A stretch of DNA of 64,000 nucleotides, taken from contig JAUVXJ010000002.1 in assembly GCA_030603665.1 (NCBI GenBank), positions 1-64,000 of the forward strand, in the 5' to 3' direction. Positions 1 to 8,854 of this stretch are shown here, piece after piece. The notes beneath the pieces are model-generated. The model was not told the origin of the DNA and searched no databases. It saw only the letters and a list, made by a program, of their open reading frames with translations. Source of the DNA: Chloroflexota bacterium. Lineage in GTDB: Bacteria; Chloroflexota; Anaerolineae; UBA7937; B3-Chlor. Numbering within the stretch: the first letter of the stretch is position 1; every line of letters starts with the position of its first letter. Both the position numbers and the translations under genes were made by a program.

Positions 1-1
1 T

Positions 2-565
2 CACTTGGTTCGTTTCTGGAAAGAGACGGTCAAGGGTGTGACCCTCTCTCGCAGCAGGCCCTTCCACACGAACGACACCCGCTTTGTGGAGCAGAAGAAC
101 TCAACCCTGGTGAGGGCCTATCTGGGCTCCGCTCGCTTTGACACCGCCGCACAAACCAATGCCATCAACCAGCTCTATGAGAAGATGTGGCTCTACTACA
201 ACTTGTTCCAGCCCGTCATGCGCCTCAAGGAGAAAACGACGGGTCCGTTGCTCCCTGCCGAGGGCCAACCTTCACGCATCAAACGACGCTTCGACTCAGC
301 CCGAACCCCCTTCGACCGCCTATGTGAAACCGATGCCATCTCTCAAGAACAGAAGAAGCAGCTTCGAACTCTCCGTGACCAGGTCAACCCTCGACAGCTC
401 CGCCGAGAGATCCATCAGCTCCTCGATCAAATCTTCTGCTTGCCCGCTGCCGTCCCAGGGGAGACGGAGGACGTCTACGAGACCCTATCTACACCTACCA
501 CAAGCCAGAAAGGAGAGGGCATCCCGGTAACATTATCATTTGAAAGAGCAGCTTCCCTTCGGTAA
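2..565 (+). CDS. Transposase, integrase-core (DDE) type, C-terminal fragment
   Basis: The reading frame is open from the left edge, so the N-terminus lies outside the window; the first in-frame TTG at base 5 is probably not the real start. The protein carries the last part of an integrase-type catalytic core: the segment SRPFHTNDTRFVEQKNSTLV holds the final catalytic glutamate (in VEQKN) in the context usual for rve-fold transposases of the IS481/ISNCY-like kind. The downstream part is charged and helical, as in these families. It ends inside a pair of short direct repeats that look like the element's terminal binding sites. The exact IS family cannot be fixed from the fragment. Confidence 0.75.
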   Translation, partial: HLVRFWKETVKGVTLSRSRPFHTNDTRFVEQKNSTLVRAYLGSARFDTAAQTNAINQLYEKMWLYYNLFQPVMRLKEKTTGPLLPAEGQPSRIKRRFDSARTPFDRLCETDAISQEQKKQLRTLRDQVNPRQLRREIHQLLDQIFCLPAAVPGETEDVYETLSTPTTSQKGEGIPVTLSFERAASLR

Positions 566-578
566 CATTCTCATTTGA
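525..578. repeat. Pair of 19-bp direct repeats at the transposon end
   Basis: Bases 525-543 and 560-578 share 18 of 19 positions (cggtaacatt, then a or c, then tcatttga), with starts 35 bp apart. The first copy overlaps the last codons of the transposase gene and the second follows the stop codon. Tandem subterminal repeats like this are typical transposase-binding sites at an IS end; that role is inferred. Confidence 0.6.
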
Positions 579-748
579 CTGGACACGCTGCGCGCCCGGT
601 GGACGGCAGGAGGGAATACCGGCGTCAAGGGGCGTGCGAATCGCCGTCGCCCCACCTGGCCGCAAGGTTGACTCTGCCTGGCCACTCCTAATCCTCCGCC
701 ACGTGGCCGTGGTCAACACTCGAGATACCGGACTGCTCGCGCTAGCAT

Positions 749-1672
749 TCACCGCGTTCTCACGAAAGTGAAGAAGTTGCGAAAGATACGATCCTGGCTG
801 CCGTCGTCTACCTCATGCCCCCTGGTCGCCATCTCCTGTGCATCGACACCTAGGTCTGCCAACCAATCAGCACCCAGCAGCACCGACTCGGCAAGGGAGG
901 CAGTGTACTGGGGGTTGGATTGCACTCCCCAGACCGGCAGGTCTCGATATCGAAAAGCCTGAACGGGACTGAGTGCAGAAGAAGCCAGATTGACTCCTCC
1001 CGGAGGAAGCACGGTCACCTCGTCCCAGTGCCACAGGAAAGCGTGGTACCGTGGCCCAACCCCTTGCAGCAAGAGGTCCCGAAGCCCATTCTCGTTTATG
1101 GCCACCTCCAACCACCCAACTTCAAACTGCTCGCTCCTTTCCACGGTTCCACCGAGCCAGTGAGCCAGCAGCTGATGACCAAGACAGATGCCCAGGATGG
1201 GCACCCCTCTGTCCATGGCCTCCATCACTCTGTCCCGCTCCTCCTGCAAGAAGGGTAGCTTGTCGAATTGGCTTGGTGGGTACTCGCCTCCGGAGACGAT
1301 CACAGCGTCAAAATTCGTCAGATCGGGAATTGACTCCCCACTGTAGGCCAGGATAGGTACGGACGACGCGTCGTTCTCCGCCAACACCCGGTCCACCTGG
1401 AAGAAGCGCGAAGGACCGTGGAGGATCACTGCCACCTCCAGCTGCCCACGCGGGGTAGGCGTCGGTTCCGGAGTCGGGGTCGGCGTGCTTGTCGGCGTAG
1501 GCGGAGGTGATGGAGTGGGAGTCCTGGTAGGAGTGGAGGTCGGGGAAGCTGTGAATGTGGGCGCAGGAGTCGCCGTGGGAGTCGCCATCTGACTAGGACC
1601 TGCGCAGGCGGAGACAAGCGACAACACGATCAATGCCCCTAGCCACACCAGGCCTTTGGGAACGCGATGCAT
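749..1672 (-). CDS. Lipoprotein with class I glutamine-amidotransferase-like domain, catalytic triad broken
   Basis: The 307-residue protein has a lipoprotein signal (LVSAC, Cys23 as lipobox), a Thr/Pro-rich linker (about residues 30-75), then a class I GATase-like fold. The nucleophile-elbow motif GICLGHQL is intact (Cys163), and the oxyanion-type VSGGE loop is seen near residue 128. The usual QFHPE motif carrying the catalytic His and Glu reads QSNPQ (Asn253, Gln255), so two of three triad residues are missing. It is therefore probably a surface-anchored pseudo-amidase or binding protein rather than a glutaminase. The start chosen is the Met beginning MHRVPKG, which gives a proper signal peptide; a longer upstream frame would bury it. 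Confidence 0.8.
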   Translation of the reverse strand: MHRVPKGLVWLGALIVLSLVSACAGPSQMATPTATPAPTFTASPTSTPTRTPTPSPPPTPTSTPTPTPEPTPTPRGQLEVAVILHGPSRFFQVDRVLAENDASSVPILAYSGESIPDLTNFDAVIVSGGEYPPSQFDKLPFLQEERDRVMEAMDRGVPILGICLGHQLLAHWLGGTVERSEQFEVGWLEVAINENGLRDLLLQGVGPRYHAFLWHWDEVTVLPPGGVNLASSALSPVQAFRYRDLPVWGVQSNPQYTASLAESVLLGADWLADLGVDAQEMATRGHEVDDGSQDRIFRNFFTFVRTR

Positions 1673-1877
1673 CCCCCCTTTCTGCCTCCAATCACCGAAA
1701 TCCAATGCACTACCATTGTACCACACGCCTTCCAGTTACATCCAATCGCCGGCACCCCCCGGACGCCCCGTACATTGGCCAGTGCACACTGTTGCACGCC
1801 ACCGCGCTGGGGTGGACTAGCGCATGGGCCGCCGCTGCGCGCCTTCAGCACCGTCGATGATCTCTGAGAGAATCGCA

Positions 1878-3143
1878 CTAAGAGAGACCCGGCGCCCTCA
1901 GGTCTGCACCTCCCGACTGCCAGAGACGGCCAAGCAATTCGAGCAGTTGAGGTACGTACGCCAGACATCCAGATGACTGCGGCAGCTCCTCCGAGCGTTT
2001 CACAGCCGCCAGAGCAGCGCTGGCGTCTCCTCGTCCGGCTCCTTCGGTGTTCTCGTCTAATCCCAGATCGACAGCCGAACGCATCATCAGCTCCTTGAGC
2101 TCGCGCGGCGTCAAACCAGGATCAGCCTCCAACAGCAGAGCAGCTACCCCTGCCGCATGCGGGACCGCCATGCTTGTCCCCGAGGCCTCAGTGTATGCCA
2201 GGTCCAGGGCGCTGCCCAGGGATGTGTCCCTGGCACGGCAGGAGACTATGTCCGCGCCAGGGAAGAGAGTATCTGGCTTCACGCGACCGTCCGAGGTCGG
2301 TCCCCTTGAAGAGGCTTCCAGCACCGTATCGTGGTCGGTGGAAGCGCCCACAGTGATCACCTGCCGCGCACAGCCCGGCGGTCCGATACTACCTGGAGTT
2401 GGCCCCGAATTCCCAGCAGCGACACAGACCACGTAGCCGCGCTCGACCACAAGGTCGCACATCTCCGAGAGGGCATCAGTGCCGTCGCCAGGGGGTGAAG
2501 CCGACAGGGAGAGGTTGATGACGTGGACGTTCTGCTTGAGCGCCCAGTCCATACCGGCCATGACGTCGCTCATGTACGCCGCGCCGTGCCGGTCAAGCAC
2601 CTTGGCAACATACAGTTCGGAACCCGGTGCGACACCCCTATATTGCCCACCATGGGCTCTCCCGTCTCCGCAGGCAATGCCAGCAACGTGAGTGCCATGA
2701 CCGTTGAGGTCTTGAACGCCCTCGCCGGTGAAATCGGCCGTCCCCACGATCCTTCCAGCGAAGTCCGGGTGCTCCAGATCAATCCCCGTATCGAGAACCG
2801 CGATGCCCACACCCGCGCCGGCATATCCCTCGTGCCACACTGTCGGCGCCCCGATCAAGCTTGCACTTATGTCAAGACATGCGCGGACTCGGAGGTCGGG
2901 CCAGATCCGCTCCACGTCTGGTTGTTCACTAAGAGCCTCGACGTCGGTTGGGGCTGCCGACAGGGCGACTGCCGGAACCGTAGTGAGCACCCTCGATGGC
3001 GGTTCTGGTAGTCTCGCTGACTGTACAGCCTTGGCCTTGGCCACGTGCTCTCTGTACTTGACTATCACCCGGATTCTGGGTGCAGCGCCCCGTGAAGTGA
3101 TCTGCTTGGCCAACGACTGATGTATCTTGCTTCCGCGCAGCAT
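1878..3143 (-). CDS. Subtilisin-like serine protease (S8 family)
   Basis: This 421-residue protein shows all S8 landmarks in order: catalytic Asp in AVLDTGID, His in GHGTHVAG, the oxyanion Asn in AAGNSG and the Ser in SGTSMAVPHAAG. An N-terminal stretch of about 100 residues resembles an I9-type propeptide (RIRVIVKYREHV, then VEALSEQPDVERIWPD). No signal peptide is evident, so it may be cytoplasmic or leave by a non-classical route. The ATG at 3143 follows GAGGAG closely; an upstream in-frame TTG would lengthen it by six residues. It lies downstream of, and in the same direction as, the PP2C-like propeller gene. Confidence 0.9.
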   Translation of the reverse strand: MLRGSKIHQSLAKQITSRGAAPRIRVIVKYREHVAKAKAVQSARLPEPPSRVLTTVPAVALSAAPTDVEALSEQPDVERIWPDLRVRACLDISASLIGAPTVWHEGYAGAGVGIAVLDTGIDLEHPDFAGRIVGTADFTGEGVQDLNGHGTHVAGIACGDGRAHGGQYRGVAPGSELYVAKVLDRHGAAYMSDVMAGMDWALKQNVHVINLSLSASPPGDGTDALSEMCDLVVERGYVVCVAAGNSGPTPGSIGPPGCARQVITVGASTDHDTVLEASSRGPTSDGRVKPDTLFPGADIVSCRARDTSLGSALDLAYTEASGTSMAVPHAAGVAALLLEADPGLTPRELKELMMRSAVDLGLDENTEGAGRGDASAALAAVKRSEELPQSSGCLAYVPQLLELLGRLWQSGGADLRAPGLS

Positions 3144-3301
3144 GATCTCCTCTCGACACAACTGCCTCTGCCTGGCAGGTCCTTGGCTGCCCCTTTGCGA
3201 AGTGGCGCTCGGCCGCTCCTGCTAGCTCAGCCAAGACATCTACGATGGCCTTCGTGACAAGCACAACCCAGCGGAGCGAGGGGCTCCGGTGGTCGACGGA
3301 G

Positions 3302-5797
3302 TTAGTTGTCCCGCTGGTGCCCCTCCCCTGGGTTAAGCGAAGGAACGGTCGCACTGAAGAGGCCCGCTGAGCTCCCAACCACCATGCGGCCATGCGTAGC
3401 ATCAACCGTGAAGGACCCCAACTCCCCGAGCGGGTGGTGCCCGTCAGGTGCCGCCCGGTACTGCCTCACGAACTGGCCCTCCTTGCTGAACTCCACGATC
3501 CGCTCCCCCTCCCCATCAGCCACAAACACCGACTCGCAATCGGGACTGGCGAACATGGTCAAGCCGCTCTCGAGCGGAGAATCCAACCCCTCCAGGGAGA
3601 AAGGCTGAGGTTGCCCTCCCGCAAACTTCACGACGGAACCATCGGACAGCAGCAAGTAGACGAATCCGTCAATGGCCATGTCTATGACTTCCGACCAGTT
3701 TATGTCAACGGCTCCCCTGACGTAGTCCGTGGGCGCATGCTGATAGTCGTCGCCCTCGGGAGTGTACTTGAGGATGTTCTCGCGCCCCGTATCCAGCACG
3801 TACAGGTTGCCCTCGTACGTTGCCAGGCCCCGCGGGTTCTGCCACATCGAGGCGTCGACGACAGCTACCTGTCGTGTCGAACCGTCGGCGCGCATCTCAA
3901 AGATGGAGCCTTCGCTGCTCAACATCAGGAGAGCAGGCGTGAGCCGTCCGTTGGCAGCATCCCCCCAGGCGATATCTAGTATCTGAGCATCGGACGCCGT
4001 GCCCTCGGCCGAGAACTCCCAGGTCCAGCCCTGCTCATCTGCCAAGCTGTGTCCCTGCTGGTCCTGTGCGTACTTGTGAAGGACTTGGCCCGCCATGTCG
4101 AGCACATAGATCTGACCCTGCTGGACCACGATGCGGCCTGCTGTCACCTCCGGCACACCAACCGCTTGCTCCAGCGTGAATTCCAGCCGCATCACGCCGG
4201 TCAATCCGTCAAGGCGAGCTTCCACCTCGTGGGCAAGCTCGGTCAACTCGGCACTTTCCCTCTGGCTTGCCGGGGCCTGGTCTATCAACTCCAGGGTCTC
4301 TGCCAACGCGGCTAGCTTCGCCTCTTTGTCCTCCCCTTGGTTGGATAGCATCAGGCTCTCTTCCACTTGACTGGCCAGTGTTTCAATGTCTGACTGCTCC
4401 AGGCGAGCCTTCACTCGCATCGCAGAGGCGCCTACGAGGGCGAAGACCAGCAGAATGATGAACGCGCCGATAACTGCGCGGCTCCAACCGGACGGGTGGA
4501 ATCCCAAGACCCTCGCCCTGGCCATGGGTCTCGCCGAAGCCGCGTAGGTCGACGTTGGATGCTGTCGTTCCGGGAGAATGCCGATCAGCAAGCCCTTGAA
4601 TCCGGCCCAAAGGCCCACCACCAGAAATTGGCTGCCGCGAGCCAGCTGCTCCAGGACGCGATGCTGTCTGATCCAGCGCCAGCTGCGCCTGACCGTACCC
4701 ACGCAGAACGCTGACAGCCACGAGATGCCTGCTCGCAAGGCGAGAAGCAACGAGAGCAGCAGCATCCCACCCATTCGAAACCTCTCACTGCCGCTTTGCA
4801 GCACTCTCCCAGTCTGCGCTACAGCCCCGGCCGGCCTCGCATCGTAGCTGGCAAGCGCATCCGCCGATCCTCCGGCCGTAGCCCGGCGGCTCGACGGTAC
4901 CTGGTGGTCAGAGTCCAGATCCTGAGCAAGAGAACTCACGGGCGCTTCTTGGGGGCAGGGCTGAGATCCCGCATCGCGAGCTCTCTTTCGCGGCAGGCGC
5001 AACGAACTGAAGAACCCAGCTGCACCTGATACCTTACCCTTCGCACCGTTCTCAGCGGCTTTGCAGACGTCCGCTGGCCATTCGCGGCCGAGTGGCAGCC
5101 GAACTAGCAGCGCTGAAGCATCGGCTCGCCGCCCAACCAACTCGGCCAGTTCCTGTGCTAACGCCTCTATCTCCTGGTCCGCTGGCAACAGCGTCAGCTC
5201 TTCGGCCACCTCGCGCAACGGTTCCGCGTCAGCACCAGCCGCAACGAGCAGCAGATCGCCAGGGACAATGTGGCGGTAGGAGAACCTGGGGTCAGACAGT
5301 GTCGCACTCCGGCCGAGTGCGTGCCCGTTGCTCGGCCACTCCTCTATCCCCTCGGGCTCAGGCCAAGACACGTGATTGACCAGACTCCGCACACGTCCCC
5401 GACTTACAACGAGTACACTATGGGGTCCCACACCGCAGGCGTAAGCATCCGTACCCCGTATAGCGACGCAAGCAAGGGCAGCACGCAAAGCCTGTCCCTC
5501 CCCACGCACCAGATTCCTGAGGTACAGATACCTGTTGGCGTTCCTCACCGCCTGCCTGAGCCTGTTTGTAACGCCGCCTGGTGACCGCGCATAGCTCTCC
5601 CGCGCAACATCTTCAACTCGGTCACAGACTCGTTCTGCAACCGATTCGTGATCTGCTATGTGGGAAACCGCATAGAGGCATCCCCAATTGCCCGATAGAC
5701 CATCCGACGATGGGCCGCCGTCGGGCAGCGCGCTGATGTACACCCTGCCCCCCCGAACCTGAAGCCTAGTGACCTGCACTCCCGGTTGCTCGTTCAT
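3302..5797 (-). CDS. Membrane protein with degenerate PP2C-like domain and beta-propeller
   Basis: The 831-residue protein has three parts. Residues about 1-245 look like a PPM/PP2C phosphatase fold (YACGVGPHSVLVVSRGRV, then PGDLLLVAAGADAEPLREVAEEL), but the acidic metal-binding DGMGG-type motif is replaced by AVSHIADHES. The middle has a Pro/Ser-rich stretch and hydrophobic segments (MLLLSLLLALRAGISWL; VIGAFIILLVFALVGA). The C-terminal part, beyond about residue 540, looks like an NHL/SMP-type propeller with repeated strands such as GLATYEGNLYVLDTGRENIL. The ATG at 5797 has GAGGAGG six bases upstream. It may be a membrane sensor with a pseudo-phosphatase; no substrate can be named. Confidence 0.65.
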   Translation of the reverse strand: MNEQPGVQVTRLQVRGGRVYISALPDGGPSSDGLSGNWGCLYAVSHIADHESVAERVCDRVEDVARESYARSPGGVTNRLRQAVRNANRYLYLRNLVRGEGQALRAALACVAIRGTDAYACGVGPHSVLVVSRGRVRSLVNHVSWPEPEGIEEWPSNGHALGRSATLSDPRFSYRHIVPGDLLLVAAGADAEPLREVAEELTLLPADQEIEALAQELAELVGRRADASALLVRLPLGREWPADVCKAAENGAKGKVSGAAGFFSSLRLPRKRARDAGSQPCPQEAPVSSLAQDLDSDHQVPSSRRATAGGSADALASYDARPAGAVAQTGRVLQSGSERFRMGGMLLLSLLLALRAGISWLSAFCVGTVRRSWRWIRQHRVLEQLARGSQFLVVGLWAGFKGLLIGILPERQHPTSTYAASARPMARARVLGFHPSGWSRAVIGAFIILLVFALVGASAMRVKARLEQSDIETLASQVEESLMLSNQGEDKEAKLAALAETLELIDQAPASQRESAELTELAHEVEARLDGLTGVMRLEFTLEQAVGVPEVTAGRIVVQQGQIYVLDMAGQVLHKYAQDQQGHSLADEQGWTWEFSAEGTASDAQILDIAWGDAANGRLTPALLMLSSEGSIFEMRADGSTRQVAVVDASMWQNPRGLATYEGNLYVLDTGRENILKYTPEGDDYQHAPTDYVRGAVDINWSEVIDMAIDGFVYLLLSDGSVVKFAGGQPQPFSLEGLDSPLESGLTMFASPDCESVFVADGEGERIVEFSKEGQFVRQYRAAPDGHHPLGELGSFTVDATHGRMVVGSSAGLFSATVPSLNPGEGHQRDN

Positions 5798-5874
5798 AGT
5801 CCGCCTCCTCACCACCCGGACCCAGCTAGCTCAAGTCTGGAAACAGCATGTCAAGTCCAGACTACAATGTTCGT

Positions 5875-5904
5875 TTGCGTTTCCTGAAAACTGTATGCTA
5901 TAAT
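5875..5904 (+). promoter_or_regulatory. Candidate sigma-70 promoter for the FPETGH/SH3b gene
   Basis: TTGCGT (5875-5880) and TATAAT (5899-5904) are separated by 18 bp, with a TG one base upstream of the -10 element (extended -10). It lies about 35 bp upstream of the start at 5939 in the divergent intergenic region. Confidence 0.55.
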
Positions 5905-5938
5905 GCATCGGCCGTAGATCGCACTGGCCAAGGACCCC

Positions 5939-6847
5939 ATGATGAACAAGATCTTGATTCCCTTGATCGGGTGCCTGGCTCTGGTCCTGATCTTGCTCAC
6001 CTTCCGCCCGGGTCAGGCTCAGCAAGAGTCGGCGACGTACTTCCCTGAGACTGGGCACTACGTTGATGAGCCTTTCCTGTCCCGTTTGCAGGCCGAGGGC
6101 GGCACGCACCTCTGGGGCCCTCCCATCACGGAAGCCTTCGAAGAGAATGGTCTGGTCGTACAGTACTTCGAGCGCTCTCGAATGGAATGTGCGGGAGAAG
6201 CCCAGGGCCCTTGCGATCCCCATCTCAGCTCTCTGGGCGAACTCCTCGGGCAGCGGACTCCCCGGGTCTCCCCCGCCCCTGAGGCCCTCATCAGAGACGA
6301 CCTCTGCCGCTACTACCCCGAAACCGGACATAACGTCTGCTTCAGCTTCCTGACCTTCTATCTGGAAAACGGTGGGCCCGAGATTCTGGGACCTCCCATC
6401 AGCGAGTTGATCATGGAACCCAGCATGATTCTCCAGTACTTCCGGCTCGCGCGAATCGAATGGCACACGGACGCGCCTGTCAGCGCAGCCATGCGGCTTG
6501 GAGCACTGGGAAGCGAGCACTTCATAGCCAAGGGACTTGATCCTTCGCTGCTCACGCCCGTGGAATCGCCCGGCGTGGCCACGGCCGCCACGCAGGTGGC
6601 CGACGTGATATCCGTAGGAGGCCACGTCAGAGTGGCGAGCACTGACGGAACTGGGCTTCGCATGCGGTCTGGCCCGGGTCTGGGCTACCCGACAATCGAA
6701 ACACTCCAGGACGGCGTCGTTCTTCGCGTGGTTGAAGGTCCTCAGAGCGGTGACGGATTCGCCTGGTGGCGCCTCGAACAGAATGGCACCATCGGGTGGT
6801 GTGCCAGCGAATGGCTCAAGCCCGTTGCGCCACCCGACGGTCCATAG
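5939..6847 (+). CDS. Secreted protein with FPETGH repeats and a C-terminal SH3b domain
   Basis: This 302-residue exported protein starts with a signal peptide (IGCLALVLILLTF, cleavage after GQAQ). Two copies of a Chloroflexota-type repeat follow: YFPETGHYVDEPFLSRL...WGPPITEAF...VVQYFERSRME, and YYPETGHNVCFSFLTFY...LGPPISELI...ILQYFRLARIE. The last 80 residues form a bacterial SH3 domain (LRMRSGPGLGYPTIETLQDGVVLRVV...WWRLEQNGTIGWCASEWL), which usually binds peptidoglycan. AAGGA lies just upstream of the tandem ATGs at 5939/5942. It is the only plus-strand gene among envelope genes and has its own promoter. The role is likely cell-surface binding; no enzyme motif is seen. Confidence 0.8.
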   Translation: MMNKILIPLIGCLALVLILLTFRPGQAQQESATYFPETGHYVDEPFLSRLQAEGGTHLWGPPITEAFEENGLVVQYFERSRMECAGEAQGPCDPHLSSLGELLGQRTPRVSPAPEALIRDDLCRYYPETGHNVCFSFLTFYLENGGPEILGPPISELIMEPSMILQYFRLARIEWHTDAPVSAAMRLGALGSEHFIAKGLDPSLLTPVESPGVATAATQVADVISVGGHVRVASTDGTGLRMRSGPGLGYPTIETLQDGVVLRVVEGPQSGDGFAWWRLEQNGTIGWCASEWLKPVAPPDGP

Positions 6848-6890
6848 GGATTCAGTCAACCGCGTTGCCTTCGATGTCACAGCACCCCAC

Positions 6891-8243
6891 CTAGTTGGGC
6901 ATCACGAAATCCCGTCCCAGGGTCACGACGATGTCCTTACCCTCTTCGACAGCTGGGTCCAGCATCACAAACTCCGGGCCCACGCGAAGCAGACTGGCCA
7001 AGAGCACAGCGGTCTCAGCTACATCCCGACGGCTGGCGATGAAGGTGCCCTCGGCTTCGATCTGGATGCCATCGTCCTCCACCCACGCGTCGTAGCCGCG
7101 ACGCTGTAGCAGGCTGGCCACTTCCTCCGCAAGGCCGGGCCGCGCGACATCGGCGCGCACCACTATGCGGGCTTCGAACGCGCCCGACTCCTGGGATCCG
7201 GATAGGACGGGTCTGTCGTCGAAGAGCTGGCTCATCAGAGCACGGATCTGCTCCAGCCTGGGAAGCAGTACCTGTGCCCCATCTGGGGCAACATATGGAA
7301 TAGTCAGCGATTCGTCGATCACCCACAGCTCTACGTCCTCAAGCTTGATCTGAGTTCCTAGATTGGCCAAAGCCAGCAGTCTCTGCAATGGAAGGTCAGT
7401 CGAGAAGGCCCTACCCAACAGCGGTACCAGCTGCGGCAGACTGAAGACTGCGTCTAGCCTAAGAGCCTTCTCCCAAACCGCTTGGATCACCTGCTGCTGC
7501 CTTCGCATGCGAGAGAAGTCGCTGCTCTCATGGCGCGCCCTCACGTACCGCAACGCTGTCTCGCCATCCATTTGCTGCCTGCCCGCCGGGATGAAGATTC
7601 TCATGTAGCCATAACTATCATCTGGGTATCGATCGTCTCGGAGTTCTTCCGGGACGTCAATAGTTATGCCACCCAGTACGTCTATGATGCTCTTGAAGCA
7701 CTCGAAGTCGAGTGTTCCGTAGTGGTCGATACGAACCTCGAAGTTGTGTTCTATGGTCCTTTGCATCAACCCAGGCCCGCCGCCCTGTTCACCACCGAAT
7801 TCGCCGTAGAAGTAGGCACTATTGATTCTATTCTCTCCGCGTCCCGGGATCTCCACCCACAGGTCCCGAGGTATGGAGAGCAAGACTACCTTCCTTTGAA
7901 CCGGGTCAACGCTGGCAATGATGATCACATCTGCCCTGCCGGGCAGGGCAGAGCCCGGGCGCTGGTCCAACCCCAGGAGGAGAAGGTTCACTCTCTCGCT
8001 GCCCTGCCATGTAGGCAATGGCTCTGTGACGGGAACCGGCGTTTCCAGGGGGATCTCCTCACCAGGGTCCCGGTCCCGTCCAAGAGACCATTCGATGGGC
8101 CCCAACGTTGGCCCCCCGCCATGTGTCAGTCGGTATCCCGTCTGGAAGCCCGTCACGAGGAAAGCCAGGGCCAATAGGGTACTCACTATGCGATCAACCC
8201 GGGCAAGCAGGGACGCGCGGTCTCCCGTAGGCTGCCGAATCAC
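6891..8243 (-). CDS. LytR-CpsA-Psr (LCP) family envelope protein
   Basis: This 450-residue protein has an N-terminal membrane anchor (VSTLLALAFLVTGFQTGY) and an LCP domain with its hallmark stretches: NLLLLGLDQRPG, RADVIIIASVDP, VLLSIPRDLWVEIPG, RINSAY, and the basic cluster YVRARHESSDFSRMRRQQQV. LCP proteins transfer polyisoprenoid-linked glycopolymers onto peptidoglycan or proteins outside the membrane. The last 100 residues resemble a LytR C-terminal domain (ARIVVRADVARPGLAEEVASLL). The start is GTG with AAGGAG eight bases upstream. It lies at the 3' end of the large minus-strand envelope run and converges with the FPETGH gene. Confidence 0.9.
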   Translation of the reverse strand: MIRQPTGDRASLLARVDRIVSTLLALAFLVTGFQTGYRLTHGGGPTLGPIEWSLGRDRDPGEEIPLETPVPVTEPLPTWQGSERVNLLLLGLDQRPGSALPGRADVIIIASVDPVQRKVVLLSIPRDLWVEIPGRGENRINSAYFYGEFGGEQGGGPGLMQRTIEHNFEVRIDHYGTLDFECFKSIIDVLGGITIDVPEELRDDRYPDDSYGYMRIFIPAGRQQMDGETALRYVRARHESSDFSRMRRQQQVIQAVWEKALRLDAVFSLPQLVPLLGRAFSTDLPLQRLLALANLGTQIKLEDVELWVIDESLTIPYVAPDGAQVLLPRLEQIRALMSQLFDDRPVLSGSQESGAFEARIVVRADVARPGLAEEVASLLQRRGYDAWVEDDGIQIEAEGTFIASRRDVAETAVLLASLLRVGPEFVMLDPAVEEGKDIVVTLGRDFVMPN

Positions 8244-8309
8244 TGTGTACTCCTTCCAGCCTAGTGTAAGTGGTTCATCTTCCAGACAATTCCATATTTC
8301 CGGTGCGCT

Positions 8310-8768
8310 CTATCTCTTGGCCCGCAGATGACGCACAGCCCGCGTACCACCCAACAGGGAAACCAACGCCAGCCCCAGACCAATCGTCTCCATCAAACCG
8401 AGTCCGGTTTGAGGCATTCCCGACGAGTCCGAGCTCGGGCTGCTCAGACCCGGAGCGTCCTGTCCCTCCGCGCCGTTGGACCCCGAATCAGGGGGCTCCC
8501 CGTCTCCCGGCGGAACGACCAGTGTTGCGGTCGGCGCAGCGGTAGGCGTCGCGCTGGGCAACGACGAAGGAGTGAGCGTGGCAGGCGCCGACGGCTTTAC
8601 CGTAGGTGTGGCCACTTGGGGCGGCATGGCAACTTCAGTGGGGGGCGCAACCAATCTGTAGAGCACCAGCCCTCCAATGCCGACCAGACCCAAGAACAAC
8701 GACCCCGTGAGCACCAGAGCAATGATCATGAACAACTTGTTGTCTCTCGTCTCCGTTCCAGTTTCCAT
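8310..8768 (-). CDS. Small surface protein with sortase-type MPQTG tail
   Basis: The 152-residue protein has an N-terminal hydrophobic segment (LFMIIALVLTGSLFLGLVGIGGLVL), a Thr/Pro/Ser-rich stalk, and a C-terminal tripartite tail: MPQTG, a hydrophobic stretch (IGLGLALVSLLGG) and a basic end (RHLRAKR). That is the layout of a sortase sorting signal with Met in place of Leu of LPXTG. GAGGAGG precedes the ATG. No sortase gene is present in the window. It could be a two-TM stalk protein instead; no enzymatic domain is seen. Confidence 0.7.
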   Translation of the reverse strand: METGTETRDNKLFMIIALVLTGSLFLGLVGIGGLVLYRLVAPPTEVAMPPQVATPTVKPSAPATLTPSSLPSATPTAAPTATLVVPPGDGEPPDSGSNGAEGQDAPGLSSPSSDSSGMPQTGLGLMETIGLGLALVSLLGGTRAVRHLRAKR

Positions 8769-8854
8769 CTCCCTCTACACCTCCTCAATCCTGTTCACTG
8801 CTGGTACAACAATCTCACCAGCAGGGCGGTGAGACCCCCAGGATGCCATCAATG

